Shown here piece by piece: positions 1-8,389 of a stretch of 64,000 nt of DNA. The notes beneath the pieces were generated by a model that did not search any database, was not told the origin of the DNA, and worked only from the letters and a program-made list of their open reading frames with translations. Positions within the stretch are counted from its first letter, which is position 1. Every line of letters begins with the position of its first letter. The stretch comes from an uncultured Mucilaginibacter sp. (lineage in GTDB: Bacteria > Bacteroidota > Bacteroidia > Sphingobacteriales > Sphingobacteriaceae): positions 20,243-84,242 of the forward strand of contig CAJYJH010000094.1 of assembly GCA_913775265.1 (NCBI GenBank). The letters run 5' to 3'. The position numbers and the translations under genes were made by a program.

Positions 1-475
1 GTTGGCAAAATGCCTCGGTACGTAAGTCGCCTGGAATGGCTACTGCTTTACGCCCCGCTGCTTTAATCAAAGCTACCACTTCTTTAGCGTCTGCTTCTTC
101 GGCAGGCAAATAATTAATGGCCACATCAGCCCCCTCACGGGCATAGGCAATAGCCGCTGCACGACCCATGCCTGAATCGCCACCGGTTATTAAGGCTTTA
201 CGCCCGGCCAAACGACCTGATCCTTTATAACTGGTTTCGCCATGATCGGGTTTCGGATCCATTTGTCCGGCCAAGCCCGGCCATGGTTGTGATTGGCCTT
301 TAAATGGTGGTTTGGGGTATTTGCTGGTAGGGTCTTGCAGAGCTGCACTTGCGGCACCTGCCACAGCACCTTCACTACTTTCGGCTGCAAAAACAGGGGC
401 AATGGCGGTAGCGGCTAAGCCAGCTCCCAGTCCGCCAATCAGTATGCGCCTGTTTTGTTTATCTTTTTCGTTCAT
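1..475 (-). CDS. SDR family oxidoreductase with Tat-like signal (3' end cut by window edge)
   Basis: Only the first 158 codons are present; the gene runs off the left edge. Translation from the ATG at 475-473 begins [15 protein letters not shown] and continues to AIAPVFA, a twin-arginine-like export signal (about residues 1-30). A Pro/Gly-rich linker follows ([24 protein letters not shown]), typical of the YghA-type SDR subgroup. The Rossmann nucleotide-binding motif TGGDSGMG is at residues 97-104, followed by [17 protein letters not shown]. Such enzymes are NAD(P)-dependent alcohol or aldehyde dehydrogenases, often annotated as general-stress or glucose dehydrogenase-like proteins; the substrate cannot be read from this fragment. 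The gene faces away from the rest of the window and has no obvious polysaccharide role, so it probably lies outside the PUL. Confidence 0.85.
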   Translation of the reverse strand, partial: MNEKDKQNRRILIGGLGAGLAATAIAPVFAAESSEGAVAGAASAALQDPTSKYPKPPFKGQSQPWPGLAGQMDPKPDHGETSYKGSGRLAGRKALITGGDSGMGRAAAIAYAREGADVAINYLPAEEADAKEVVALIKAAGRKAVAIPGDLRTEAFCQ

Positions 476-605
476 TTTAGTTAAGTTTTTTAATAAGTAT
501 TAAAATAACCGAATGGTTATTAATTGGTTTTTAATGATTTTTACTTTCTACAACTATCCTGTTTGGTAGTCGAAGTCTTTCAAATAAAAAGGTTAAAATA
601 ATAAA

Positions 606-637
606 AAGGCCGCTCAGGGATGATCCTGAACGGCCTT
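606..637 (-). terminator. Rho-independent terminator of the minus-strand pectate lyase gene
   Basis: A 13-bp stem (AAGGCCGCTCAGG against CCTGAACGGCCTT, one G-T type mismatch) has a six-base loop and is followed, on the minus strand, by TTTTTAT. It lies about 24 bases past the stop codon of the 661-2313 gene. The plus strand has no T-run, so it probably serves only the lyase. Confidence 0.8.
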
Positions 638-660
638 GAAAACATCAATGAGTTTAAGCG

Positions 661-2313
661 TTATTTACCAGCAGCCGGTACTACTTTATCCAAGTCGACA
701 ACACTGTTTAAATAAACTTCGATATTAGTATAGCCGTTGCCGTTTTTAGCAAGCTTGCTGGCATCTGCCGCGCTGCGCGGATTAAGACCGTGTTGCGTTT
801 CGTACGCGTCGGGCATACCATCATTGTCGCTGTCTTTGTAAGGTGTACCTTTGTATTCAGGATAGCCACCTACCTGGGCAGGATCAGTAATGATACCTTG
901 TTTATATGAGTCGTCGGGCAAACGGTGCTTAATAAACTCTTTGCCTTTGCTATTAGCTGTGCCTTCTACGTAAACAATCTTGCCGGTTTTAACCACTTTA
1001 ACAATACGGCTGTCTACCGCGTCGCGTTTAGGTAAGGTAGCACCTACATTGTCTAACACATAAGCGTAAGCATCATTAGCTGAAAGCGTTTTCACTTTAG
1101 CCATCGCAAACGGTTTGTCAGATCTGATGCTGTCTGTATATCGCCCGGCATCAGGCATATCGCCAATTTGTATACCGCCGTCCCAGTTATTTTTGGTTAC
1201 CCGTTCGTTGCCTTCCATAATGTTACCGTTGGCATAAACGCGTCCAAACAAAGTCGATTTATCTTTGGCCCGGCCAGACTCCGGTTTTAATATACGGTGA
1301 CCAATCGGTTTATCTAAAGGCGTAATGGGGCCTGGCTTAAAATAGTTGTTGATGAAGTTGAAGAACGAATTGTTATCGCCGCCATCAGCACTACGGTTCC
1401 ACCAGTTAAATACCACGTTGTTAACAAAGCCAAAATCGCCGTACATACCGATGGAAGGGTTGCGGGCAATGTTGTTGGCCCAAAGGTTACGCATAAAGGT
1501 GCTGTTTAAGCCACCAATAGTGCTACCGAAGGCATGATTATAAGTGTCTAAAGCTTCGGAGAAGATGGAATTTTGAATAGTCACATTCACCGTAGGCATC
1601 TTTTCCTGCTTAGCGCCGTTACGGTCGTACACATGCCGGTAGATAGACATGTTTTCATCCAGACCCCAACTGGCAGATACGTGATCAATGATGATATTAC
1701 CCACCGGGTTGCCGCCCAAAGCGTCATCACGACGAGCTACATCAGTTGCGCCTCGTCTGAAGCGTAAGTAACGGATCACTACATCGTGCGTGTTAATCCA
1801 AACCGATTCGCCGGCCACGCAAACCCCATCACCCGGCGCTGTTTGGCCGGCAATGGTGATATAAGGGGCACGGATAATTACCGGACTTTTTAAATGAATG
1901 ATGCCGGCCGCGTTAAACACAATAATACGCGCGCCACCTTGTTCGCAAGCTTCGCGCAAAGTGCCCGGACCGCGGTCAGCCAAACTGGTCACTACAAAAA
2001 CTTTGCCTCCACGGCCGCCTGGTGTAAATGCACCGCCGCCCTCAGCGCCCGGAAATGCCGGGATTTTGGCCTGAGGCAGATCTGAAGGCTTTGCTGCCCA
2101 GGGCACGTATGGTTTGCCCGCCTTTTCATCACGCTGGATTATGGGCAGTGCCTTTTGCCAGGCAGCGTCTGACGAGCGTTGTTCTTGCGCTAACGCCGAG
2201 TCGGCAACGGCCTGTACGGCAGGTGGTATAACAGGGTACTGTGCATGTGCGTATTGATTAGCACACAAGGCAGCAGCTACTACAAAAAAGCCTACTAAAT
2301 TTTTTTTCATCAT
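661..2313 (-). CDS. Secreted pectate lyase-like protein, PL1 type (copy 1)
   Basis: Predicted extracellular or surface pectate lyase that cleaves polygalacturonate by beta-elimination. An upstream ATG at 2394 is in frame, but the start at 2313 or 2310 (MMKKNLVGFF) begins directly with a Sec signal ending in AHAQ and is preferred. The parallel beta-helix region carries PL1-type blocks: FPGAEGGGAFTPGGRGGK, TSLADRGPGTLREA, INTHDVVIRYLRFRRG, NIIIDHVSASWGLDENMS. The C-terminus holds an acidic DSDNDGMPDA / HGLNP segment like a thrombospondin-type-3 calcium site, common in Bacteroidota lyases. It is a close paralogue of the 32427-34091 lyase, with the same domain order and long shared blocks. It is transcribed divergently from the main gene run, with its own terminator. 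The family is well supported; exact substrate (homogalacturonan or another pectin) is inferred. Confidence 0.88.
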   Translation of the reverse strand: MMKKNLVGFFVVAAALCANQYAHAQYPVIPPAVQAVADSALAQEQRSSDAAWQKALPIIQRDEKAGKPYVPWAAKPSDLPQAKIPAFPGAEGGGAFTPGGRGGKVFVVTSLADRGPGTLREACEQGGARIIVFNAAGIIHLKSPVIIRAPYITIAGQTAPGDGVCVAGESVWINTHDVVIRYLRFRRGATDVARRDDALGGNPVGNIIIDHVSASWGLDENMSIYRHVYDRNGAKQEKMPTVNVTIQNSIFSEALDTYNHAFGSTIGGLNSTFMRNLWANNIARNPSIGMYGDFGFVNNVVFNWWNRSADGGDNNSFFNFINNYFKPGPITPLDKPIGHRILKPESGRAKDKSTLFGRVYANGNIMEGNERVTKNNWDGGIQIGDMPDAGRYTDSIRSDKPFAMAKVKTLSANDAYAYVLDNVGATLPKRDAVDSRIVKVVKTGKIVYVEGTANSKGKEFIKHRLPDDSYKQGIITDPAQVGGYPEYKGTPYKDSDNDGMPDAYETQHGLNPRSAADASKLAKNGNGYTNIEVYLNSVVDLDKVVPAAGK

Positions 2314-2952
2314 GAGTTTATTGGAGCATTCAAAATTCAGGTTCTGGAGGTGACGTTGCCCGTTTAAGCGATCCACCACAGGAAATAAAAGCATTGGTTC
2401 TGGTTCAAATATCCATGGCGAATGTAATGTAAGGTTACAGTATATTTTCTATTACTTATATCATATTATCATGCAGTCTTAAAGTTGGTAAAAATGCGGT
2501 GACATTACACGGATGTGAAAAATTATCTCGTTCGTTGTATTATTCCTGAATTTGAATTTTGACGTGTTATCGCTTCAAATGAAGCTGTAACATAGAACAT
2601 GTTAAGTGAGATGCGTTGTTGTCGGAAAAACTGAAGTGGGATAATTTAATATAATATCAAGCTAATAATGTATAGGTTTGTTTACAGCAAAATTTATCTC
2701 TTTGGTTAACCGATTTATAAACATTATATAAGTTTCTAACCCTCGCCGAATATTCAATTGTCAGGCCGAAATTTTAAGCTCAATCGTAAAAACAATGTGT
2801 TTTCAATCGGATGCGTTCTTTATAGTTTTTACGCAGCTAAAGAGAGCTGAATACAATATGACGTGCTTTTTGTCAGGTGCAATCTGCCTGTTGTTGATGC
2901 TATCCATTGATAAATTTTTATGCTAATCAAAATATTTAAGTAACCTATTCCC
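2314..2952. other. Divergent intergenic region
   Basis: This 639-bp AT-rich gap separates the minus-strand pectate lyase from the plus-strand run starting at 2953. I see no convincing ORF, tRNA or repeat in it. It should hold promoters for both directions. The only recognisable element is TAGGTTTG at 2673-2680, which fits the Bacteroidota -7 consensus TAnnTTTG, but I could not find a convincing -33 TTG at the usual spacing. Confidence 0.5.
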
Positions 2953-3795
2953 ATGAACAAAAAAATCGACGCACATCAGCATTTCTGGCACTATAATCCG
3001 GTCCGCGACAGCTGGATCACTGAGGATATGCAATCTATCCGGCAAGATTTCCTTCCGGGAGATTTATTACCGTCTTTAGTATATAACGGCATTCATGGTT
3101 GTATTGCTGTACAGGCTGTGCAGGCCGAGGAAGAGAATGATTTTTTGCTGCAATTGGCTGCCGAAAATAATTTCATCAGGGGTATTGTAGGTTGGGTTGA
3201 CTTGCGGGCCGAAAATGTAGAAGACCGGTTGATCCATTACCGTCAGTATAAAAAGATGAAAGGTTTTCGTCATGTTTTACAGGGCGAGCCACAGCGTGAT
3301 CTGATGCTTACTGATGCATTTAAACATGGTATCGGTTTATTGAGCAAGTACAGTTTTACCTACGATATATTAATTTTTCCGGACCAGTTAAAATACGCTG
3401 CGCAGTTGGCTGCCGAATATCCTAACCAGTGTTTTGTGTTAGATCATATTGCCAAGCCGGATATTAAAAAGCAGAAGATGGAAGATTGGGCAACTGACAT
3501 CCAGGCGTTGGCAAAGTTCCAGAATGTAAACTGCAAGGTTTCGGGCATGGTTACCGAGGCCGACTGGCAAGCCTGGCAGGAAGAAGATTTTACACCTTAC
3601 CTGGATGTCGTGTTCGAAGCCTTCGGTCCTAAACGGGTGCTGTTTGGATCTGACTGGCCGGTTTGTATAGTAGCAGGCGGATACAACAAAATGCTGGAGA
3701 TCGTAAAAAATTACGTATCCAAGTATACTACCCAGGAGCAGGCTATGTTTTGGGGCAATAACGCCATCCGCATTTATCAGTTAGACGATAAATAA
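2953..3795 (+). CDS. Amidohydrolase-family sugar lactonase (L-fuconolactonase / L-rhamnonolactonase type, COG3618)
   Basis: Predicted cytosolic metal-dependent lactonase opening a deoxy-sugar aldonolactone to its acid, a step of the non-phosphorylating L-fucose/L-rhamnose pathways. At 280 residues it has family length and no signal peptide. The amidohydrolase TIM-barrel motifs are in order: DAHQHFW (residues 6-12, metal-binding His8/His10), KGFRH (substrate region), VLDHIAKP, CKVSGM and the C-terminal FGSDWPVC with the catalytic-site Asp. It is the first plus-strand gene, 66 bp before an exported hydrolase. A DapA-type aldolase at 23001 could act later in such a pathway, but no sugar-acid dehydratase lies in the window. 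The family is certain; choosing fucono-, rhamnono- or galactonolactone is not possible from sequence alone. Confidence 0.85.
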   Translation: MNKKIDAHQHFWHYNPVRDSWITEDMQSIRQDFLPGDLLPSLVYNGIHGCIAVQAVQAEEENDFLLQLAAENNFIRGIVGWVDLRAENVEDRLIHYRQYKKMKGFRHVLQGEPQRDLMLTDAFKHGIGLLSKYSFTYDILIFPDQLKYAAQLAAEYPNQCFVLDHIAKPDIKKQKMEDWATDIQALAKFQNVNCKVSGMVTEADWQAWQEEDFTPYLDVVFEAFGPKRVLFGSDWPVCIVAGGYNKMLEIVKNYVSKYTTQEQAMFWGNNAIRIYQLDDK

Positions 3796-3861
3796 ATTAA
3801 TCAGCACAGCCTTTAAACTACCGGTAGCTAAAAAGATCATTAGATAGAACAGAAAGAAATA

Positions 3862-5418
3862 ATGAGGAATTTAAAAAAGTCGGCCTTGCTGGCAGCAGCG
3901 TGTTTAAGCCTGTGTAACGTGAAAGCGCAAAACAAGCAACTGCTGAGTTTTAGTAAATTAGAAAACTACGTCAACGAGTTTAACCGCATCGATACCGAAA
4001 AGGTGGTAAACTATGTACCTAACCAGCAAACGTTCGAATTTTTGTCCAAAAATGTTCCGTTGTTCGAATGTCCTGACCCGGTTATCGAAAAGATGTATTA
4101 TTATCGTTGGTGGACGTTTCGTAAACACTTAAAGCAAACGCCGGACGGCTTCGTATTCACCGAGTTTATTACACAGATGAACCACGGCGGTAAGTATAAC
4201 ACCATCAGCAGTGCATTGGGCCATCATATTTACGAAGGCCGTTGGTTACGTAATCCGGAATATATTGATCAGTACATCAATTTCTGGCTATTTGTAGATC
4301 CTAAAACGCCCAAGCCACATTTACATGCTTTTAGCAGCTGGCTGGATGATGCCGTTTATAATTATTACTTGGTCAACAAAAATAAGGCATCGGTTGAAAA
4401 GTGGTTACCGGCTTTGGATGCCGACTACCGCCTTTGGGAAACTGAAAAACAGTTACCTACCCAGATATTCTGGCAATTTGATGTGCGCGATGCCATGGAA
4501 GAGTCGATCAGCGGATCTCGTAAACTCAAAAACCGTCGCCCAACCATCAACAGTTACATGTATGGCAACGCCAAAGCATTGTCTAATATGGCGGCACTGT
4601 TAGGCAACGATACGCTTAAAAGGTTGTATAGTGCTAAAGCAGTCCAACTGAAAAAAATTGTGCAGGACAGTTTATGGGACGACCAAGCTGCATTTTTTAA
4701 AGTGAAATATCCCGACGGTAAGTTTTGCGATGCCCGGGAGGAGTTGGGCTTCATTCCCTGGTATTTTAACCTGCCCGATGATAAGGCCAAGTATGCCGAA
4801 CAATGGGAGCAGCTAAAAGACGAAAAGGGTTTTAATGCTCCATGGGGAATTACCACGGCTGAGCGGAGGCATCCGTTATTCCGCACGCATGGCAGCGGGC
4901 ATGGCTGTGAATGGGATGGTGCCGTATGGCCGTTTGCCACTTCACAAACGCTTACCGGTTTAGCTAATCTGCTCACCAATTACAAGAATAAGGATGGTAT
5001 GTCGGCTAAAATATTTTACAACGAGCTGCATAAGTACGCCAACTCAATGCAAAAGCGCGGGCAACCTTATTTGGGTGAGTACCAGGATGAGAAAAACGGC
5101 GAATGGCTGAAAGGCGATAACCCACGCAGCAGTTACTATAACCATTCTACGTTTTGCGATTTAGTGATCAGTGATTTAATCGGACTAAAGCCTCGCACTG
5201 ATAACGTGTTGGAGATTTACCCACTAATACCCCAAGGCCAATGGAAATGGTTTTGCCTGAATAATGTGTTATACCACGGACAAAATATTTCTATCTTGTG
5301 GGATACTGATGGCAGCCGCTACGGCAAAGGCAAGGGCCTGCATGTGTATGCTAACGGAAAAGAGATTGCCAAATCTGCAGACTTAAAACATATTAAGGCA
5401 AAGTTAGCTGTGAAGTAG
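3862..5418 (+). CDS. Exported (alpha/alpha)6-barrel glycoside hydrolase, MGH1/GH63-like
   Basis: 518 residues with a Sec signal (MRNLKKSALLAAACLS...NVKAQ, cut near residue 22), so probably periplasmic. The body resembles the GH63/GH37/mannosylglycerate-hydrolase-like superfamily: FITQMNHGGKYNT, DVRDAMEESISGSRK, REELGFIPWYFNLP, HGCEWDGAVWPFATSQTLTGL and YNHSTFCDLVISDLIGL. The EWDGAVWP block is the superfamily's characteristic late motif, and the acidic cluster DVRDAMEES may hold the general acid; catalytic residues are not proven. A C-terminal beta segment (ISILWDTDG...GLHVYANGK) closes the domain. Within an RG-II-like locus a GH142-type beta-L-arabinofuranosidase is one possibility, but I cannot assign a CAZy number. 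It shares the short 2953-5418 unit with the lactonase. Confidence 0.7.
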   Translation: MRNLKKSALLAAACLSLCNVKAQNKQLLSFSKLENYVNEFNRIDTEKVVNYVPNQQTFEFLSKNVPLFECPDPVIEKMYYYRWWTFRKHLKQTPDGFVFTEFITQMNHGGKYNTISSALGHHIYEGRWLRNPEYIDQYINFWLFVDPKTPKPHLHAFSSWLDDAVYNYYLVNKNKASVEKWLPALDADYRLWETEKQLPTQIFWQFDVRDAMEESISGSRKLKNRRPTINSYMYGNAKALSNMAALLGNDTLKRLYSAKAVQLKKIVQDSLWDDQAAFFKVKYPDGKFCDAREELGFIPWYFNLPDDKAKYAEQWEQLKDEKGFNAPWGITTAERRHPLFRTHGSGHGCEWDGAVWPFATSQTLTGLANLLTNYKNKDGMSAKIFYNELHKYANSMQKRGQPYLGEYQDEKNGEWLKGDNPRSSYYNHSTFCDLVISDLIGLKPRTDNVLEIYPLIPQGQWKWFCLNNVLYHGQNISILWDTDGSRYGKGKGLHVYANGKEIAKSADLKHIKAKLAVK

Positions 5419-5554
5419 CTTAAGTGAGGTAATATATTATAACTTTTAGAAAAAATGTTATAGTGTTAATGGGCTTGCTAAAGGTAGTTTTGGCTTTGTA
5501 AAAAACCGGTTAATCATTTTAAACCTCATACCGTATTTGATATTTTGGTGCTGC

Positions 5555-5606
5555 AAAACGGCTTAGCAAATTTTGCCGTCGGTACGTTTGTTATCAAAAC
5601 GGCTTA
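5555..5606 (+). repeat. Two 11-bp direct repeats upstream of the 5617 gene
   Basis: AAAACGGCTTA occurs at 5555-5565 and again at 5596-5606, 41 bp apart start to start, ending 10 bp before the ATG at 5617. The first copy also pairs weakly with GCCGT at 5575-5579. The spacing is close to four helical turns, which would suit a dimeric regulator, but the repeats could be chance in this 198-bp AT-rich gap. Confidence 0.4.
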
Positions 5607-5616
5607 ACGATAAAGT

Positions 5617-8382
5617 ATGCCAAAGCAAAAATTGGGTCGGCTAATGGTGGGCCTTTTAGTTCTGTGTTTGCCCGTAACGGTGAATGCAAAAAATACTCCT
5701 CCGACTAAAAGTGTAAGTGTAGTAGTCGCTGCTAATAGCCACAGCCGCGTTAAATATGGCGCAGCTAAGTTGGTGGAATCACTCAAAGCTCATGGTTATA
5801 CGGCATCGGTAATTAACAAATGGCCGGCCGCAACAAAGGGTGCGGTTATTGCTGTTGGTAACGTAAATGATGCTGTTGTTAAATCCGGCTTTCAAAAAAT
5901 AAAATACGCAAGCTCAAAGCTACTCGGCAAAGAAGGTTTCACTATACAATCCTTAAAAAACACTATTGTTATCGGCGGTGCAGATAATTCGGGTGCACTA
6001 TATGGTTGCCTGGAGCTAAGTGATATCATCAATCAAAAAAATACTTTACCTGCAGATATTCATCAAGCCGATAAACCCGAAATGGTGATGCGCGGGGCTT
6101 GTGTTGGTGTGCAGAAGCCGGAACTACTGCCGGGCCGCGGCACTTACGAATATCCTTACACGCCGGAGAACTTCCCGTGGTTTTACGATAAAGCCTTATG
6201 GTTGAGATATCTAGACTCGCTGGCATCTAATCGCATGAACTCTCTGTACTTATGGAACGGTCACCCATTCTCCTCATTAGTTAAAGTAAAAGAGTATCCA
6301 TATGCGTTGGAGGTTGATGAGGCTACATTTAAAAAGAACGAGGAAATCTATCGCTTTTTAGCTCAGGAGGCCGACCGTCGAGGTATTTGGCTGGTGCAGG
6401 GTTTTTATAACATCATCATCCCGAAACCATTTGCTGAAAAGCACCACTTAGCCACACAAGACCGTAATCGGCCAATTGTGCCTTTGATTGCCGATTACAC
6501 CCGTAAGTCCATCGCGGCCTTTGTGGAGAAATATCCCAATGTAGGCCTGCTCATCACATTGGGTGAGGCCATGGAAGGTGTAGGTCAGGATGATGTGGAC
6601 TGGTTCACTAAAACAATCATACCGGGCGTGAAAGACGGGCTGAAACAGCTTAACCGCACGGATGAACCGCCAATTGTTTTAAGAGCGCATGATAGTGATG
6701 CGCCGCGCGTAATGAAAGATGCTCAGCCTATCTATCATAACCTGTACACCATGGCTAAATACAATGGCGAGGCATTAACAACCTACGAACCGCATGGGCA
6801 ATGGGCAGATTTGCACCGCACGTTAAGCCGCATTGGTACGGTGCAGATTGAGAACGTACATATTTTAGCAAACCTTGAACCGTTCAGGTATGGTTCGGCA
6901 GACTTTATACAAAAGTGTGTGCTGGCTATGCACGATGTTTACGAGGCTAATGGCTTACATTTATATCCGCAGGCGTCTTATTGGGATTGGCCATACTCGG
7001 CCGATAAAGCCAACCAGCGCCTGTTGCAATTAGACCGCGATTGGATCTGGTACAAAGAGTGGGCACGTTACTCGTGGAATTGCCACCGCGACCGCAAAGA
7101 CGAGATTAATTATTGGGGTAAAGAGTTGGCTGCGCGATACGGCTGTACAGAGCAGCAAGGCAAAGAAATCTTAGAGGCCTATGAGCAGTCGGGCGAAATA
7201 TCACCGCAGATTTTACGCCGCGTGGGCATAACCGACGGTAACCGCCAGACGATGACATTAGGCATGCTGATGAGCCAGTTTGTGAATCCCGAAAAGTTTG
7301 GCTTGTTTAGTTTGCTTTATAACTCGGAAGCACCTGTTGGAGAAATATTGAGTGAGTACACAATTAAAGAATGGAACAAAGAGCCGCATATAGGCGAAAC
7401 ACCCCTTATGGTGGCCGACCGTATTCCGGTATTCGGCAAAAAAGCCGTGGAGGCTATTGATAGAGCTGCGCCGGGCATCAACCGTAACAAAGCAGAGTTC
7501 GACCGATTAAAAAACGACATGTACTGCTATGATGCGATGGCCAACAGCTACTCGGCAAAAATTAGAGCGGCAATACATATTCTACGTTACAAATATTCCA
7601 ACAACGTGGCCGACCTGGAAAAGGCAGTTCCGGATATGGAGCGCAGCTTAACCTATTACAAAAAGTTAGTCGACTTAACTAAAGATACCTACTTATACGC
7701 TAATAGTATGCAAACCCGTCAGCGTAAAATACCGGTTAACGGGCTTAACGGCGCTATGAAAACCTGGGTAGAGCTTTATCCGCTATACCAACAGGAACTG
7801 GCTAATTTTAAAAAGAATATCGACTCACTTAAAGCACCGGCAAATACCGCTAAAAAGGTGGAGAAAAAAACTTTTACTAACGCACAGGTGAACATTATTA
7901 GTGGGGGAGACGGCATGTACACTTTGCAGAGCGGTGCGCAGCCTTTTAACGATACGGCTGCCGTAGTAAAAAGTGTAGCTGCAGAACTGGTAGGTTTAAA
8001 AGGAGTGAAGTTAGCCAAGGCACAACAGATGACCAACGGTACTGCCATTAAGTTTAGCAATGCGCAGCCGGTTAAAGTGCTTGTTGGCTTTTTTAACGAA
8101 AGAACCAAGCGCTATTCGCCCACGCCGCAATTAGAAACAGATGCCAGTGCCAATGATTTTGGCCAGGCCGATGTGAAGATATCAAACGCGGTGTTGATAC
8201 CTGGTATGCCGGCTGTTAACATACATACTTACAGCTTTAAACCGGGTACCAATACACTAAACTTGAGCAAAGGGGCCGGATTGATTTTAGGTTTTGTTGC
8301 CGATAATCAGCAAATACCGGTTTACGATGCCGGGCTATTGGCTGACGGAAACATTAAAGATTTACGCTGGCTGTTTAATTAA
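5617..8382 (+). CDS. Exported multidomain glycoside hydrolase with GH20b/GH67-like N-terminal domain, family unassigned
   Basis: 921 residues with a signal peptide (MPKQKLGRLMVGLLVLCLPVTVNA). Residues about 30-150 form an alternating alpha/beta domain like the non-catalytic domain preceding GH20, GH67 and GH115 barrels (AAKLVESLKAHG, GAVIAVGNVNDA, GGADNSGALYGCLELSD). A (beta/alpha)8-like region follows: RYLDSLASNRMNSLYLWNGH, RGIWLVQGFYN, LLITLGEAMEGV (Glu317 and Glu320 as candidate catalytic acids), VLRAHDSD, LYPQASYWDWPYS. A helical region (about 480-750) and a C-terminal beta domain complete it. Size and architecture resemble alpha-glucuronidase/galacturonidase-type enzymes such as GH115 or the RG-II alpha-galacturonidase GH138, but I cannot place it. 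It starts a run of exported hydrolases and is followed after 7 bp by GH95. Confidence 0.6.
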   Translation: MPKQKLGRLMVGLLVLCLPVTVNAKNTPPTKSVSVVVAANSHSRVKYGAAKLVESLKAHGYTASVINKWPAATKGAVIAVGNVNDAVVKSGFQKIKYASSKLLGKEGFTIQSLKNTIVIGGADNSGALYGCLELSDIINQKNTLPADIHQADKPEMVMRGACVGVQKPELLPGRGTYEYPYTPENFPWFYDKALWLRYLDSLASNRMNSLYLWNGHPFSSLVKVKEYPYALEVDEATFKKNEEIYRFLAQEADRRGIWLVQGFYNIIIPKPFAEKHHLATQDRNRPIVPLIADYTRKSIAAFVEKYPNVGLLITLGEAMEGVGQDDVDWFTKTIIPGVKDGLKQLNRTDEPPIVLRAHDSDAPRVMKDAQPIYHNLYTMAKYNGEALTTYEPHGQWADLHRTLSRIGTVQIENVHILANLEPFRYGSADFIQKCVLAMHDVYEANGLHLYPQASYWDWPYSADKANQRLLQLDRDWIWYKEWARYSWNCHRDRKDEINYWGKELAARYGCTEQQGKEILEAYEQSGEISPQILRRVGITDGNRQTMTLGMLMSQFVNPEKFGLFSLLYNSEAPVGEILSEYTIKEWNKEPHIGETPLMVADRIPVFGKKAVEAIDRAAPGINRNKAEFDRLKNDMYCYDAMANSYSAKIRAAIHILRYKYSNNVADLEKAVPDMERSLTYYKKLVDLTKDTYLYANSMQTRQRKIPVNGLNGAMKTWVELYPLYQQELANFKKNIDSLKAPANTAKKVEKKTFTNAQVNIISGGDGMYTLQSGAQPFNDTAAVVKSVAAELVGLKGVKLAKAQQMTNGTAIKFSNAQPVKVLVGFFNERTKRYSPTPQLETDASANDFGQADVKISNAVLIPGMPAVNIHTYSFKPGTNTLNLSKGAGLILGFVADNQQIPVYDAGLLADGNIKDLRWLFN

Positions 8383-8389
8383 CCAAGTG

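Noticed and set aside
1-40. Possible adapter at the left window edge as well
   Set aside because: The first bases read in frame as the middle of the SDR gene and show no adapter match.
2311-2394. N-terminal extension of the minus-strand pectate lyase to 2394
   Set aside because: The 27 extra residues precede a complete Sec signal (MMKKNLVGFF...), which must be at the N-terminus for export.
2314-2952. Small gene or RNA in the 639-bp divergent gap
   Set aside because: No ORF with credible start and composition and no tRNA-like or strong structured element was seen; it is best read as a promoter region.
4554-4979. Long antisense ORFs (for example 4554-4979, 7776-8108, 33189-33680, 43601-43963)
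   Set aside because: They lie opposite well-supported genes, have no recognisable domain or start context, and follow from the codon use of the sense genes.
8294-8389. Upstream in-frame ATG extending the GH95 gene into the previous gene
   Set aside because: It would overlap the 5617-8382 gene by 89 bp and place 32 residues ahead of a normal signal peptide; the ATG at 8390 fits spacing and signal.
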